Of a stretch of 64,000 nt of DNA, positions 50,339-58,171 are shown in pieces. How positions within the stretch are numbered: position 1 is the first letter of the stretch; every line of letters starts with the position of its first letter. The notes under the pieces are model-generated. The model did not search any database and had not been told where the DNA came from. It saw nothing but the letters and a program-made list of their open reading frames with translations. The translations under genes and the position numbers were made by a program. This DNA is from Deinococcus ruber (GTDB lineage: Bacteria; Deinococcota; Deinococci; Deinococcales; Deinococcaceae): contig NZ_BMQL01000018.1 of NCBI RefSeq assembly GCF_014648095.1, positions 1 to 64,000 on the forward strand. Reading direction: 5' to 3'.

Positions 50339-51393
50339 CGGTGCTTGCTTCTCCGTCATCTGAGATGACAACGCCGACCATCATTCCTGGTATTGCACAG
50401 GTGACCGAGCATCGCCGTCTGCCAGTGCAGCCGGTGTTTGATCGGAGCCGGGAGGAAGAATTCACGGCGCTGCTGGAGAAGTTGCCGGGGAAGGTGCAGG
50501 TGCTGGTGGAAGACCGCATCCGGGAAGTGGAAGAGATCAAGATGCAGGCGTTCGGTCCAGTGGAGGTGCTGTATCGCCACGCGCATGTGATCTATCCGGT
50601 GTCGCTGGATATGGACGAGATGGCGATGCTGGACGGCATCGGGGTGTGGCGTGCGGACGGGCGGTTGGGATTGGAGGGCACACTGCACCGCTTCGGGCGG
50701 ATGGACACCATGCAGCAGACGAGTCTGGTGACGGTGCGGGTGGCCAAAGCGTTCGAGGGGTTGGCGGAACCGCTGCGTCCGTGGTTGGAGGCGGCGCAGA
50801 ATGGCTTGATCATTCTGGGGTTGCCGGGGGCGGGCAAGACGGCGCTGCTGCGGGACTGTCTGCGGATTCTGGGCGAGCGGTTCGCGGGGCGGTTGTTCGT
50901 GAACGATTCGTCGAACGAGATTCTGGGCGATGGATTCCGGCCGCATCCGGTGACGGGGTTGCTGAGTCGGGTGCCGATTGGGGATCCGGCGCTCCAGTTG
51001 TCGAAGTTGAATCAGACGGTGAAGAACTTCCAACCGCGGTGGATGGCGGTTGATGAGGTGAGTGCGCCGGATGATGCGAGGGCGATTGCGTATGCACATT
51101 CGCGAGGCGCGCGGGCGGTGATGACGTGGCACGCGGGCAGTTTGAAGAGTGCGTTTGACGAGCAGGAAGAAAAAACCTTATGGCCCCTGATCCGCCGGAA
51201 TGCCAAAGGCCTGACCGGCCCCCCCGTGGCGTCGCTCGGCATTCTGGTTCGGGGACGCGGCGAGTATGTGGTGTTCGAGAATCTGGAGGAGAGTTTCGCG
51301 GCGGTCGCGCAGGGCCAGTTACCTCATGGTGTGCAGGTGAGTGTGGCGCAGGCGGGTCGGTGGCAGCACCGCGAACAAGCCCTCACGGGTTGA
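50335..51393 (+). CDS. VirB11-like / SpoIIIAA-like secretion ATPase
   Basis: 352 residues with Walker A GLPGAGKTALL (about 162-172), an acidic Walker B at WMAVDEVSAPDD and a His/Arg-rich box after it (YAHSRGARAVMTWHAGS). Domain plan and position fit VirB11/T2S-E superfamily ATPases; the region before the P-loop and the short P-loop form also recall SpoIIIAA. It would drive pilus assembly or substrate transfer on the cytoplasmic side. ATG 50335 overlaps the transglycosylase stop. A strong terminator ends the operon. Confidence 0.8.
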   Translation: MTVLASPSSEMTTPTIIPGIAQVTEHRRLPVQPVFDRSREEEFTALLEKLPGKVQVLVEDRIREVEEIKMQAFGPVEVLYRHAHVIYPVSLDMDEMAMLDGIGVWRADGRLGLEGTLHRFGRMDTMQQTSLVTVRVAKAFEGLAEPLRPWLEAAQNGLIILGLPGAGKTALLRDCLRILGERFAGRLFVNDSSNEILGDGFRPHPVTGLLSRVPIGDPALQLSKLNQTVKNFQPRWMAVDEVSAPDDARAIAYAHSRGARAVMTWHAGSLKSAFDEQEEKTLWPLIRRNAKGLTGPPVASLGILVRGRGEYVVFENLEESFAAVAQGQLPHGVQVSVAQAGRWQHREQALTG

Positions 51394-51410
51394 GTCCTGC
51401 ATTGAGAAGG

Positions 51411-51447
51411 CAGCACGCTCACTTCCACTTGAGCGTGCTGCTTTTTT
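51411..51447 (+). terminator. Terminator of the transfer operon
   Basis: AGCACGCTCA / TGAGCGTGCT stem followed by GCTTTTTT. Confidence 0.92.
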
Positions 51448-51658
51448 ACGGTCTCCCTGTCAACGAGAGGACGTCAGCACGCTGGGTGCGTACGGTCAGG
51501 TCTGATCCCTCGTGCACAAACACGAAGGCCCTTCCGCTGTGGCACCCCTGCCGCCCCTTCTTCCTGCGCAGGCGGCATCGGTGCAACGACTGAACCTCCG
51601 AATCGTCACCAGGCTGTTCGACCCGACCATGGATGGACGTGCGGGGAGCAGCGTGTGT

Positions 51659-52054
51659 TCAAGGGCGATTTTCTGGATGCAAGGTGTAGATCACCAGATG
51701 GTGTCCATCCGGATCACGCGCGTCGAAGGTGCGCCCGAAGCCCTGCTCCTGAATCTCCGTGACCATCACCCCGAAGGTCTGAAGCGCGGCATGCACTGTG
51801 TCCAGATCTTGCGTTTCAAATCCCAGTTCGATGTCGCCCGGTCCGGCGCGCTTCTCCGCCGCTTCTGTCTGTGCATCTTTGAGGCTGAGCGAACACCCGC
51901 TGGCTGTTTGCAGGATCAACATGGCCGGCGGCGCGGACCGCCGAACGTCAAGGGTCAATCCGAGCGCCTGTTCGTAGAAGCGCTGCGACACTTCAACATT
52001 GGTGACCAGGAGGTTGAGATTGCTCAGGGTGGTGGGTGCAGGGGATTGGGTCAT
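51659..52054 (-). CDS. VOC-family (glyoxalase/bleomycin-resistance-like) protein
   Basis: 131 residues with the betaalphabetabetabeta pattern of VOC proteins (LNLLVTNVEVSQRFYEQALG at the start, DPDGHHLVIYTLHP at the end with a metal-ligand-like His). Possible roles are drug binding or isomerase/dioxygenase chemistry. ATG 52054 overlaps the stop of the AraC gene (ATGA), so both are one operon and the regulator probably controls this gene. Confidence 0.88.
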   Translation of the reverse strand: MTQSPAPTTLSNLNLLVTNVEVSQRFYEQALGLTLDVRRSAPPAMLILQTASGCSLSLKDAQTEAAEKRAGPGDIELGFETQDLDTVHAALQTFGVMVTEIQEQGFGRTFDARDPDGHHLVIYTLHPENRP

Positions 52055-52797
52055 GGCATCAGCTTGGCAGACGCGGTGCTTGGTGTCTTGAAGTTTTCCG
52101 GCAGGGTATGGAGCTGTTGCCAGAGGTGTGTCGGCGTGCATCCAGTGAAGCGGCGGACCTCCCGAGACAGGTGGGCCTGATCGGCAAAGCCGAGCGCATA
52201 GGCGATGGTCGCGAAGTCCGGCTGTGGGTGAGCGTGCAAGGTGAGCAGGGTGCGTTCAATGCGGAGGAGGCGCTGCAGGGATTGGAAGGTGCAGCCGAGT
52301 TGCGCACGGCACTGACGTTCGAGCCAACGCTCGGATCGACCGGTCAGGTCTTCGAGCATCGCCAGTGGCACCCGCTGTGGTGTGCAGAGCAGCTGATCGA
52401 CGGCAGCGGTGAAGCGGGTAGGCCTCCGGGCATCCTCTGCCTGAACGAACCAAACCGTGACCGCTTCAGTCGCGCCGGAGAGGTCGCCCGTGTCGAGTGC
52501 GGCGAAGACCGAACGCAACGCTGGGCGTCGTTCAAGATTCGGCGTCGCAAGGAGCGTCTGCACACATGGCAGCATCCAGGGAAGCAGCCGGACGCGCAGC
52601 GCTGCTCCTTGAGGAAGGTGCAGCTCTTGCGGTTGCCACTGGAGACCGAGTGAAGACAGGGCCTGGGGATGGTCTGGGCGAGGCGTTTGAATGACGAGGT
52701 CGAGGTGAGCATCCGGCCAGAGGGTGCGGCGAACAGGATGCTGGAGGTGGGTCGCCGTGATGCCTTGTACCCCCTCGATCTGGAGTGAGGTTGACAT
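52051..52797 (-). CDS. AraC-family transcriptional regulator
   Basis: 248 residues: an N-terminal sensing domain (1-140) and a C-terminal AraC HTH pair (about 160-240) with LTGRSERWLERQCRAQLGCT and FATIAYALGFADQAHLSREV, RFTGCTPTHLW. ATG 52797 is preferred over 52863. It is directly coupled to the VOC gene, suggesting a stress- or drug-inducible pair acquired as a cargo module between transfer genes and the small-gene array. Confidence 0.88.
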   Translation of the reverse strand: MSTSLQIEGVQGITATHLQHPVRRTLWPDAHLDLVIQTPRPDHPQALSSLGLQWQPQELHLPQGAALRVRLLPWMLPCVQTLLATPNLERRPALRSVFAALDTGDLSGATEAVTVWFVQAEDARRPTRFTAAVDQLLCTPQRVPLAMLEDLTGRSERWLERQCRAQLGCTFQSLQRLLRIERTLLTLHAHPQPDFATIAYALGFADQAHLSREVRRFTGCTPTHLWQQLHTLPENFKTPSTASAKLMP

Positions 52798-52907
52798 CAC
52801 TTGTCTCTGAACGTTGCGTCCTGAGTCAGTGTCGTTAGCACGTGTCGACCGGAGAGCAGGCATCCCTCACGATAGCGGTGTTCAGTTTTGGAAACACAGT
52901 CCGCTGA

Positions 52908-53519
52908 TCAGTGAGTGGCACTGAGGTATTGACGCGCGATCTCTTTGCCCGCGGCGGTGGTGACGATGGTGATGACGCCCTGCTCGTTGCCACTGAGGAA
53001 CAGACTGAACTGCTGATGATAGGTGCCGCAGGGACCCGTGACATCCAGGGCGATGAACCCGCCGCCACGCCATGGAAGATCGACGAACAAAGCGGATGAT
53101 CCTGGGTCACTGTGCCGTGCGGTGCTAGTGAGGGCGAGGGTTGGCCCGGCGAGGCGCTGATCCGTGCCGAGGGGTCCGCGATTTGCGTACACCGGTAAGG
53201 CGTGGAGACGGAGCATCTCGGGAGATGCTGACTGGATATTGGTCTGGAGTAGTTCGGTGGCCTGTGTATACGCGGCGGCGAGATTGGGGGCAGCGGACTG
53301 CGCGAAGTCGAGTGCAATGGTGAGAGTGTTATTTGCCAGTCCCCAGCCGGGGGTGCCGTGCACGAAGTTGGTACAAGTGGTGACGAGGTGCGCGGCGTTG
53401 CGGCCCTCTTGCCAACTGTGCAGGGTCGAGGTGGTGAGCCAGGGCAGCAGGATCGCAGCAACCATCGAGAAGAAGGCATGCGTGGGGCGTGTGCGAAGGC
53501 TGTCACGCCAAGTGTTCAT
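52908..53519 (-). CDS. Membrane-anchored hypothetical protein
   Basis: A 203-residue protein with one N-terminal membrane helix (about residues 14-32, AFFSMVAAILLPWLTTST) and an exported domain with two Cys (VTTCTNFVHGTPGW, GPCGTYHQQFSLFLSG) that is beta-rich at its end. No family recognised. ATG 53519 lies 28 bp after the stop of the HTH gene, so they form an operon controlled by the 32-bp repeats. Confidence 0.65.
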   Translation of the reverse strand: MNTWRDSLRTRPTHAFFSMVAAILLPWLTTSTLHSWQEGRNAAHLVTTCTNFVHGTPGWGLANNTLTIALDFAQSAAPNLAAAYTQATELLQTNIQSASPEMLRLHALPVYANRGPLGTDQRLAGPTLALTSTARHSDPGSSALFVDLPWRGGGFIALDVTGPCGTYHQQFSLFLSGNEQGVITIVTTAAGKEIARQYLSATH

Positions 53520-53547
53520 GCGGGCCACGACGACTTCCGTGGCGTGA

Positions 53548-54024
53548 TCACGAAGGCGTTGTCGGGGACACGACAGTGACGGGCGTGAGCTGAGAGCGAC
53601 CCTGCTTCTGAATGGCGAGGAGCAGGAGTTCCTGATTGCGCTTGATCTGCTGCAGGTCATCAAGAATGGTGAGGAGTTCAGCAGGTGCGGTTGGGGAGGG
53701 TTCGTTCAGGGGGTGCTGCCCTTGCAGGAACGGACGAGTCAACTCGGACGCGTCAAGAGAGTTGAAGAAGGAAGCCGCGAAATTGACGAGGTCCGGGAGG
53801 TGCCGTTGTGTGAGTGTTAGTAGTTGCTTGACGGAGAGATTGAGGTGATGGGCGAGGCGGTAGGTGTGGATGATTTCTTGAAATTGCTCAGGGGTGAGGG
53901 CGACACTGTTGTGCGCTTGTCGAACGGGCGCGAGCGTCTTGGCCATCAGGCAGGTCGAAGCGAGCGACATCGCTGAGCGGCGAGCGAGTCCAAGTTCGTG
54001 GGCAAGATCATCGATCGTGTGCAT
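53548..54024 (-). CDS. HTH-type DNA-binding protein
   Basis: 158 residues. The N-terminus (TIDDLAHELGLARRSAMSLA) is a helix-turn-helix followed by helical repeats and a C-terminal coiled-coil-like region. The open frame extends upstream through the tandem repeats, but the shared TCACCTTGAA motif 29 nt before ATG 54024 marks the real start. The five 32-bp repeats 65 bp upstream are probably its binding sites; such an arrangement suits an autoregulated operator or a plasmid partition centromere with its adaptor. No ParA/ParM partner is adjacent, so partition is only a suggestion. Confidence 0.65.
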   Translation of the reverse strand: MHTIDDLAHELGLARRSAMSLASTCLMAKTLAPVRQAHNSVALTPEQFQEIIHTYRLAHHLNLSVKQLLTLTQRHLPDLVNFAASFFNSLDASELTRPFLQGQHPLNEPSPTAPAELLTILDDLQQIKRNQELLLLAIQKQGRSQLTPVTVVSPTTPS

Positions 54025-54053
54025 CTCTTCGAGCGTAGGTGCATTCAAGGTGA
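54025..54053 (-). promoter_or_regulatory. TCACCTTGAA leader motif
   Basis: On the minus strand GCGTCACCTTGAATGCAC begins 29 nt before ATG 54024. Confidence 0.65.
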
Positions 54054-54088
54054 CGCTCGACAAGTGCGGTTGGAGATGCAGAACACCG

Positions 54089-54248
54089 TTGGCTGTGCTG
54101 GCGGCGCGAACGGCCAACACTTGGCTGTGCTGGCGGCGCGAACGGCCAACACTTGGCTGTGCTGGCGGCGCGAACGGCCAACACTTGGCTGTGCTGGCAG
54201 CGCGAACGGCCAACACTTGGCTGTGCTGGCAGCGCGAACAGCCAACAC
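54089..54248 (-). repeat. Five 32-bp tandem repeats
   Basis: Units begin at 54089, 54121, 54153, 54185 and 54217 (TTGGCTGTGCTGGCGGCGCG, then AACGGCCAACAC). Each unit has short inverted ends (GTTGGC/GCCAAC). Differences are single bases (GGCGGCGCG versus GGCAGCGCG). Not CRISPR: units are contiguous without spacers. Candidate centromere or operator array. Confidence 0.8.
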
Positions 54249-54555
54249 GTTGCATAGCTCTAAAAGGCATCCTGGTTCTGTGTTGAGGCCAGTGGAGATC
54301 GCGATAAATACCGGTATTTTGATGAGAGCTTTTAGAATGTATGCGAATAGGGATTTACAGAAACTGGAGGTACGTCGAACCGGATAGCAGTGAATCTCCG
54401 CTGATGTGTTTTGGGGTGTGGTTTTTTGCGCTGGGTGGGTGCGGAAGCGTTACATGTCGGTGTTTTTTCTATTTGTTTGGCGTTGTAGTGTGTTACGTAA
54501 ATCGGTTTGTTTTGCAGTGTATATGTTAGGGCATCTGTGAGTGAACGCTGAGACG
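54249..54555. other. AT-rich spacer before the small-gene array
   Basis: A low-GC stretch with T-rich runs (54465-54535) between divergent units. It probably contains the promoters of the HTH operon and of the small-gene array; no gene seen. Confidence 0.45.
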
Positions 54556-54587
54556 TGGCCCGCGCGGGGCGCGTGCCGGGCATGGGC
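54556..54587 (+). promoter_or_regulatory. Hairpin leader, variant copy 1
   Basis: TGGCCCGCGCGGGGCGCG, then TGCCGGGCATGGGC directly before ATG 54588. GCCCG/CGGGC can pair, but the spacing to the start differs from the other seven copies. Confidence 0.5.
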
Positions 54588-54878
54588 ATGTCACACGTCA
54601 ACGCTCAGGTGCGCCACGATACGCAGACGCTTCATTTGCTCGCCGGGTACGACCCGCCACTCGGGGTGTCCTTCCTCGATGTGTTCGATGCGGCGGAACC
54701 CGACGAGCCACTGTACACGAGTCTGTTTGAGCACCCGCTCGGCCTGAGCCGCTCCGGTGAAGGAGAGTTGCGTGCGGATCTGGAAGCGTGGAAATTGCCG
54801 GTGCTGCCGATCATGGCCGCAGTGCAGGCGTTGGGACTGACCGTCAATACCTTCCTCCAGCTCGGAACCCTGCCATGA
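54588..54878 (+). CDS. Small hypothetical protein (array gene 1)
   Basis: A 96-residue acidic protein (VNAQVRHDTQTLHLLAGYDP, SFLDVFDAAEPDEPLYTSLF), no family recognised. Starts GTG 54555, ATG 54582 and ATG 54588 are possible; 54588 is chosen by analogy with the leader copies. The stop overlaps the next ATG (ATGA), so genes 1 and 2 are co-translated. Confidence 0.6.
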   Translation: MSHVNAQVRHDTQTLHLLAGYDPPLGVSFLDVFDAAEPDEPLYTSLFEHPLGLSRSGEGELRADLEAWKLPVLPIMAAVQALGLTVNTFLQLGTLP

Positions 54879-55114
54879 TCGAGGTTGATCAAGAGGAACG
54901 GCGGGACGCAGCACGTGCGGCGGTGCGGCGGTTGAGCCAAGAAGTGGTCGAGGCCTACCCAACCGTCGAGGCACTCCCGGTCTTGCGGTCACTCGTTCGC
55001 TCGCACCTGTCTGCTGATCTGCAGTCGGTCTTGCCGGAGGACGAGCAGGATGCGCTGCTCACGCACAGCCTGCGCAACGCCCTCACCGTTCGCTGGCTCC
55101 GCACCACCGAGTAA
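54875..55114 (+). CDS. Small hypothetical protein (array gene 2)
   Basis: A 79-residue charged, helical protein (MIEVDQEERRDAARAAVRRL...), no family recognised, no hairpin leader of its own; translation is coupled to gene 1 by the ATGA overlap. Followed 7 bp later by hairpin leader copy 2. Confidence 0.6.
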   Translation: MIEVDQEERRDAARAAVRRLSQEVVEAYPTVEALPVLRSLVRSHLSADLQSVLPEDEQDALLTHSLRNALTVRWLRTTE

Positions 55115-55121
55115 CCAGGCG

Positions 55122-55154
55122 TGGCCCGGTCAACCACCGGGCCCGGTCGCGTGC
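55122..55154 (+). promoter_or_regulatory. Hairpin leader copy 2
   Basis: GGCCCGGT caacc ACCGGGCC (8-bp perfect stem), then CGGTCGCGTGC (11 nt) and ATG 55155. No Shine-Dalgarno sequence. Confidence 0.7.
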
Positions 55155-55526
55155 ATGCCCCTCACCCGCTCGGCCGCTGCTCGCACCTCCACCCCCGTCG
55201 CTCGCCCCGCGCTGGACCCCGCGTGGACCTTGCTGATGATCAGCAAGCACGTGGCGTTGCACCGTCACCTCCCGCGACTGACGGCGGCCGAACGCATCCT
55301 GTTTGAGCTGCCGCTGCATGATGCGCGCTTCGCCTTTGATGTGCGTGAAACCGAGCAGCTCATTCTGGGCCGCCTCGAGGAAGCATGGCCGACAGCGCTG
55401 GCCCCGGTGACGGGGCCACGGCTTGTGCATGTCGACCATCCCACGTCCCGGTGCGCTGCTCTCGTTGATTCGCGAAACCACCGCCGACCCAGCCCGCACC
55501 CTCGCCGAAGCCGTCGTCCCCGGTGA
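55155..55526 (+). CDS. Small hypothetical protein (array gene 3)
   Basis: Up to 123 residues. A folded core (about 25-90: DPAWTLLMISKHVALHRHLP, LTAAERILFELPLHDARFAF) is followed by an Arg/Pro-rich end that overlaps the next gene by 98 bp and is probably just read-through of a shadow frame; a frame change near 55430 would end it at the next gene. No family recognised. Confidence 0.55.
   Translation: MPLTRSAAARTSTPVARPALDPAWTLLMISKHVALHRHLPRLTAAERILFELPLHDARFAFDVRETEQLILGRLEEAWPTALAPVTGPRLVHVDHPTSRCAALVDSRNHRRPSPHPRRSRRPR
55399..55428 (+). promoter_or_regulatory. Hairpin leader copy 3
   Basis: GGCCCCG gtga CGGGGCC, then ACGGCTTGTGC (11 nt) and ATG 55429. Both stem arms carry an extra C/G pair relative to other copies, so pairing is conserved while sequence changes. 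Confidence 0.7.
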
Positions 55527-55728
55527 GACCCTGTGGGATCAAGTGAATGCCTTCGCCGATCTGCTCCTCACGCGTCTCCCCTGTCCAGACGAACTCCTGC
55601 TGTCTGCCGAACCGGGGATTTATCTTCAGGCCTTTGATGTGATCTTCAACGGCGCGACCTGCGTGCGTCTGCTGCCGGGTGAGACTGCGCAGACCTTCCG
55701 GCTGTGTCACGAGTGGCGTCTCGGGTGA
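55429..55728 (+). CDS. Small hypothetical protein (array gene 4)
   Basis: A 99-residue acidic soluble protein (LSLIRETTADPARTLAEAVV, LPCPDELLLSAEPGIYLQAF), no family recognised. Headed by leader copy 3 inside the end of gene 3. Its stop overlaps GTG 55725 of the next gene (GTGA). Confidence 0.6.
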   Translation: MSTIPRPGALLSLIRETTADPARTLAEAVVPGETLWDQVNAFADLLLTRLPCPDELLLSAEPGIYLQAFDVIFNGATCVRLLPGETAQTFRLCHEWRLG

Positions 55729-55922
55729 ACGTGCCGCAACAAGGCGACCTGCTCGAACGCGAGGGCGTGCGCTCTGAAGTGCGGCGCGTGTCGGTGCCGC
55801 GCAACGACCTCACCATCGTCCCCTCCTTTCCCACCCGCCGTCCATACCTCCGGACACTCTCGCTTACTCAGATCGGCGAGGCCCCTGGGCAGTACCGGCT
55901 GATCCCACGGGAGACACCATGA
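55725..55922 (+). CDS. Small hypothetical protein (array gene 5)
   Basis: A 65-residue product (GTG start chosen because it overlaps the preceding stop as GTGA; an upstream GTG at 55704 is possible). Arg/Pro-rich with alternating polar/hydrophobic segments (VRRVSVPRNDLTIVPSFPTR). No family recognised. Co-translated with genes 4 and 6. Confidence 0.5.
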   Translation: MNVPQQGDLLEREGVRSEVRRVSVPRNDLTIVPSFPTRRPYLRTLSLTQIGEAPGQYRLIPRETP

Positions 55923-56158
55923 CGTGCCGTGAGTTGGAACGCCTCGCCCGCCAACACTTGACCCTCGCGCTCGACTGGCAACAGCACGCCCATGCACATC
56001 CAGAAGATTTCATCGCCGACTTCGCGGCTCGCAGTCATGCCCGCGCCGCTCTCTCGGTCGCTGATCGTGCAGGTCGGCCACCGCGTCCGTTGGATCCCGT
56101 GATTCGTCGCGCGTCGGAAGGGGTGGCCCGGTTCCCCCGGGCCTGGTCGTGTGCATGA
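55919..56158 (+). CDS. Small hypothetical protein (array gene 6)
   Basis: A 79-residue helical, His/Ala/Arg-rich protein (ELERLARQHLTLALDWQQHA). ATG 55919 overlaps the preceding stop. Its last codons run through hairpin leader copy 4, and its TGA overlaps the ATG of gene 7. No family recognised. Confidence 0.55.
   Translation: MTCRELERLARQHLTLALDWQQHAHAHPEDFIADFAARSHARAALSVADRAGRPPRPLDPVIRRASEGVARFPRAWSCA
56124..56154 (+). promoter_or_regulatory. Hairpin leader copy 4
   Basis: GGCCCGG ttccc CCGGGCC, then TGGTCGTGTGC (11 nt) and ATG 56155. Confidence 0.7.
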
Positions 56159-56777
56159 ATGGAATGCTCTCTGGGTGTGTCCTCGAAGCCAAGCGTCTCA
56201 ACGATGGCAGTGCGTTGCTCAAGTTAGCGGGTATCACGGCCAACGATCACAAGGGCGTCACGTGGATCCTGCAGGTGAAGTTCATTGCTCGCCTGGCCCC
56301 AGCGACGCTGCCTGAGGTGGGATGGATCGTCCGCATTCCCTGCATCGCGACCCACGTGGTGTTCGATGTCCGAGGTCAGAAGGCGAGCCGGGTGGACATC
56401 TTCGGCCGGAGCATCGAGCCGATGCGCGGGGCGGTGGAGCAGCGGGGCAAGGTGTCGTTCCTGCTGAACGCGCAGAACAGCTTTGTGTTCGAGGGTCACC
56501 TGGTGCGTGCGCCGATCCGCAAACCGATGGGTGTGACCGAAGCGCGCGTGAGTGTGCTGGATCGCCGAGGTCAGGCACATTACTTCAACTGCGAGGCGTG
56601 GCGCGACGTCGGTCAGCAGCTCGCACATCGGACGGCGGGGCGGAGCTGAGCTTCACCTGCCTGTTGCGGCGCGACCGAGTCGAGCGGGCGAACGAGGAGA
56701 CGCGGGTGTTCGACATCATGGAGGTGCAGCGCGTGGAAGCGACGAGTCTGCGCAGCACCGCGCAAGCTGCCGACTGA
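56155..56777 (+). pseudogene. SSB-like two-OB-fold protein, frameshifted (array gene 7)
   Basis: The first frame (56155-56649, 164 residues) contains one OB-like domain and then NSFVFEGHLVRAPIRKP, followed by VTEARVSVLDRRGQAHYFN and CEAWRDVGQQLAHR, matching the first half of an SSB fold. The rest of that fold (AELSFTCLLRRDRVERANEE, VFDIMEVQRVEATSL) is in another frame and ends at 56777. The switch lies in the G-rich stretch near 56625-56645. Either a real or sequencing frameshift, or programmed frameshifting. If joined, about 207 residues; probably binds single-stranded nucleic acid. Confidence 0.6.
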
Positions 56778-56806
56778 TCCGCGCGGTCTTGCTGGTGGGA
56801 CAGACG

Positions 56807-56836
56807 TGGCCCGCTTCGCCGGGCCTCGCGTCATGC
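56807..56836 (+). promoter_or_regulatory. Hairpin leader copy 5
   Basis: GGCCCG cttcgc CGGGCC, then TCGCGTCATGC (11 nt) and ATG 56837. Preceded by CAGACG as in copies 6 (CAGACA) and 8. Confidence 0.7.
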
Positions 56837-57157
56837 ATGAGCCGAATCAGCGACTTCTTGCGTGGTGCTCCTGTCCTCGCCGAGACCTTCACGGACGATG
56901 AATTGGACGCGTTGGTGGATGCACAGACCGAGGCGATGTTTGAGGAATGGAGTACTCGCCTCCTGGCCAGCCTCACCTTGAATGTCCAGCGCACGCCGTT
57001 GGACGATCCGCGCATCGCCCAGCGGTGTCGCAAAACCACCGCGCTCCCACGCCAGGGTGTCGCGCCCTGGAACACCGCCGTTCGTGTGGGCACGCCGCCG
57101 CTGCACAAACAGCCGTGGGACTGTCCTTGGCCCACATCCCCGAACACCCGGTGGTGA
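56837..57157 (+). CDS. Small hypothetical protein (array gene 8)
   Basis: A 106-residue product with an acidic helical first half (LAETFTDDELDALVDAQTEA) and a less structured Pro/Arg-rich second half. No family recognised. Its TGA stands 6 bp before leader copy 6. Confidence 0.6.
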   Translation: MSRISDFLRGAPVLAETFTDDELDALVDAQTEAMFEEWSTRLLASLTLNVQRTPLDDPRIAQRCRKTTALPRQGVAPWNTAVRVGTPPLHKQPWDCPWPTSPNTRW

Positions 57158-57163
57158 CAGACA

Positions 57164-57193
57164 TGGCCCGCTTCGCCGGGCCTGGTCTTGTGC
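57164..57193 (+). promoter_or_regulatory. Hairpin leader copy 6
   Basis: GGCCCG cttcgc CGGGCC, then TGGTCTTGTGC (11 nt) and ATG 57194. Confidence 0.7.
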
Positions 57194-57712
57194 ATGCAGA
57201 ACGATCACTTCACGGTGGTTCGGGACGTTCAGGGGATCAATCTTGAACTGGGGGTGATCATCGCGCTGGGCGACACGGTTCTGGATGCGATGCGCCGAGC
57301 AACCACAGCGCTGGCGTCTGGCCCCGCGTCCGCTCTTGAGCTGCTGATCTTCAGCAACGATCCCCAGAGACCACTGGAAGTCATCTGCCCAATGGATCTC
57401 CTGCTGGCACCAAGTCTGGTCGTCCGAGTGTGGCCGGGCGAAGGAACCGACCCTGCAGCAGGCGAGCGAGCACCGTATCACCTGGAGGTGATGACCGTCA
57501 CCTGCTCGGACGACGGCGTGGTCTGGCGGCACGTCAATCGGCCAACGACCTACTGTGAACTGGGTCGCGCCTTGGCTGCGAGCACGATCAATGCGACCCT
57601 CTTGCAGTCACCCACCGATTCGCCAAACACCTACGCGACGAGTCCTGTGTCGGTCCGGATGTTCCACAGTGCGCTGATCTACGCCAGTCCATGGCGGGTG
57701 TTTCAGGCGTGA
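57194..57712 (+). CDS. Hypothetical protein (array gene 9)
   Basis: A 172-residue alpha/beta protein (DHFTVVRDVQGINLELGVII, LEVICPMDLLLAPSLVVRVW, LEVMTVTCSDDGVVWRHVNR). No family recognised and no targeting signal. It ends 6 bp before leader copy 7. Confidence 0.65.
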   Translation: MQNDHFTVVRDVQGINLELGVIIALGDTVLDAMRRATTALASGPASALELLIFSNDPQRPLEVICPMDLLLAPSLVVRVWPGEGTDPAAGERAPYHLEVMTVTCSDDGVVWRHVNRPTTYCELGRALAASTINATLLQSPTDSPNTYATSPVSVRMFHSALIYASPWRVFQA

Positions 57713-57718
57713 CAGGTG

Positions 57719-57748
57719 TGGCCCGCGCCGCCGGGCCCGGTCACGCGG
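57719..57748 (+). promoter_or_regulatory. Hairpin leader copy 7
   Basis: GGCCCG cgccgc CGGGCC, then CGGTCACGCGG (11 nt) and ATG 57749. Confidence 0.7.
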
Positions 57749-58147
57749 ATGGAGATCACGCGCTTCGACGGCGAGTTCCGTTGGTTGTCGAATTTCTTTC
57801 CGGCCCCGATCCGCATGTCAGGCCTGATCTTCCCCTGTGTCGAGAATGCGTATCAGGCCGCAAAGACCCTAGATCATGCGGCTCGGCTTCCGTTCGTGAC
57901 GCTGACGCCCGGTGCCGCGAAACGGGCGGGCCGTACGTTGGTGCTGCGCCCGGACTGGGACAGTCTGCGCTTCGAAATCCTGCTCGCGATGCTGCGGCGG
58001 AAGTTTCGCGCTGGCAGTTTGCTGGCTGATCAGGTACTGGCCACCGGGACGTGTCAGCTGATCGAGGGCAACACCTGGGGCGACCGGGTGTATGGTGTTG
58101 ATCTGCGAACCGGGATTGGGGAGAACCACTTATTGATACCTGCATAA
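57749..58147 (+). pseudogene. NADAR-domain protein, interrupted 5' part (array gene 10)
   Basis: The N-terminal 127 residues of a NADAR (YbiA-like) protein: FDGEFRWLSNFFPAPIRMSG, FPCVENAYQAAKTLDH, and NTWGDRVYGVDLRTGIGENH. NADAR enzymes are N-glycosidases acting on ADP-ribose-type adducts or ribosylated intermediates, and some take part in phage-defence or anti-ADP-ribosylation modules. The frame enters the IS630 end at 58131 and stops at 58147 after five foreign residues. The missing C-terminus is at 62390-62467; joining the halves at the TA duplication restores ENHLGRMLMQVR in frame (153 residues). Confidence 0.88.
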
Positions 58148-58171
58148 GTTGGGGACAGGGTAGACTGAGAG

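Noticed and set aside
54089..54248. Possible CRISPR array
   Set aside because: The 32-bp units are contiguous without variable spacers.
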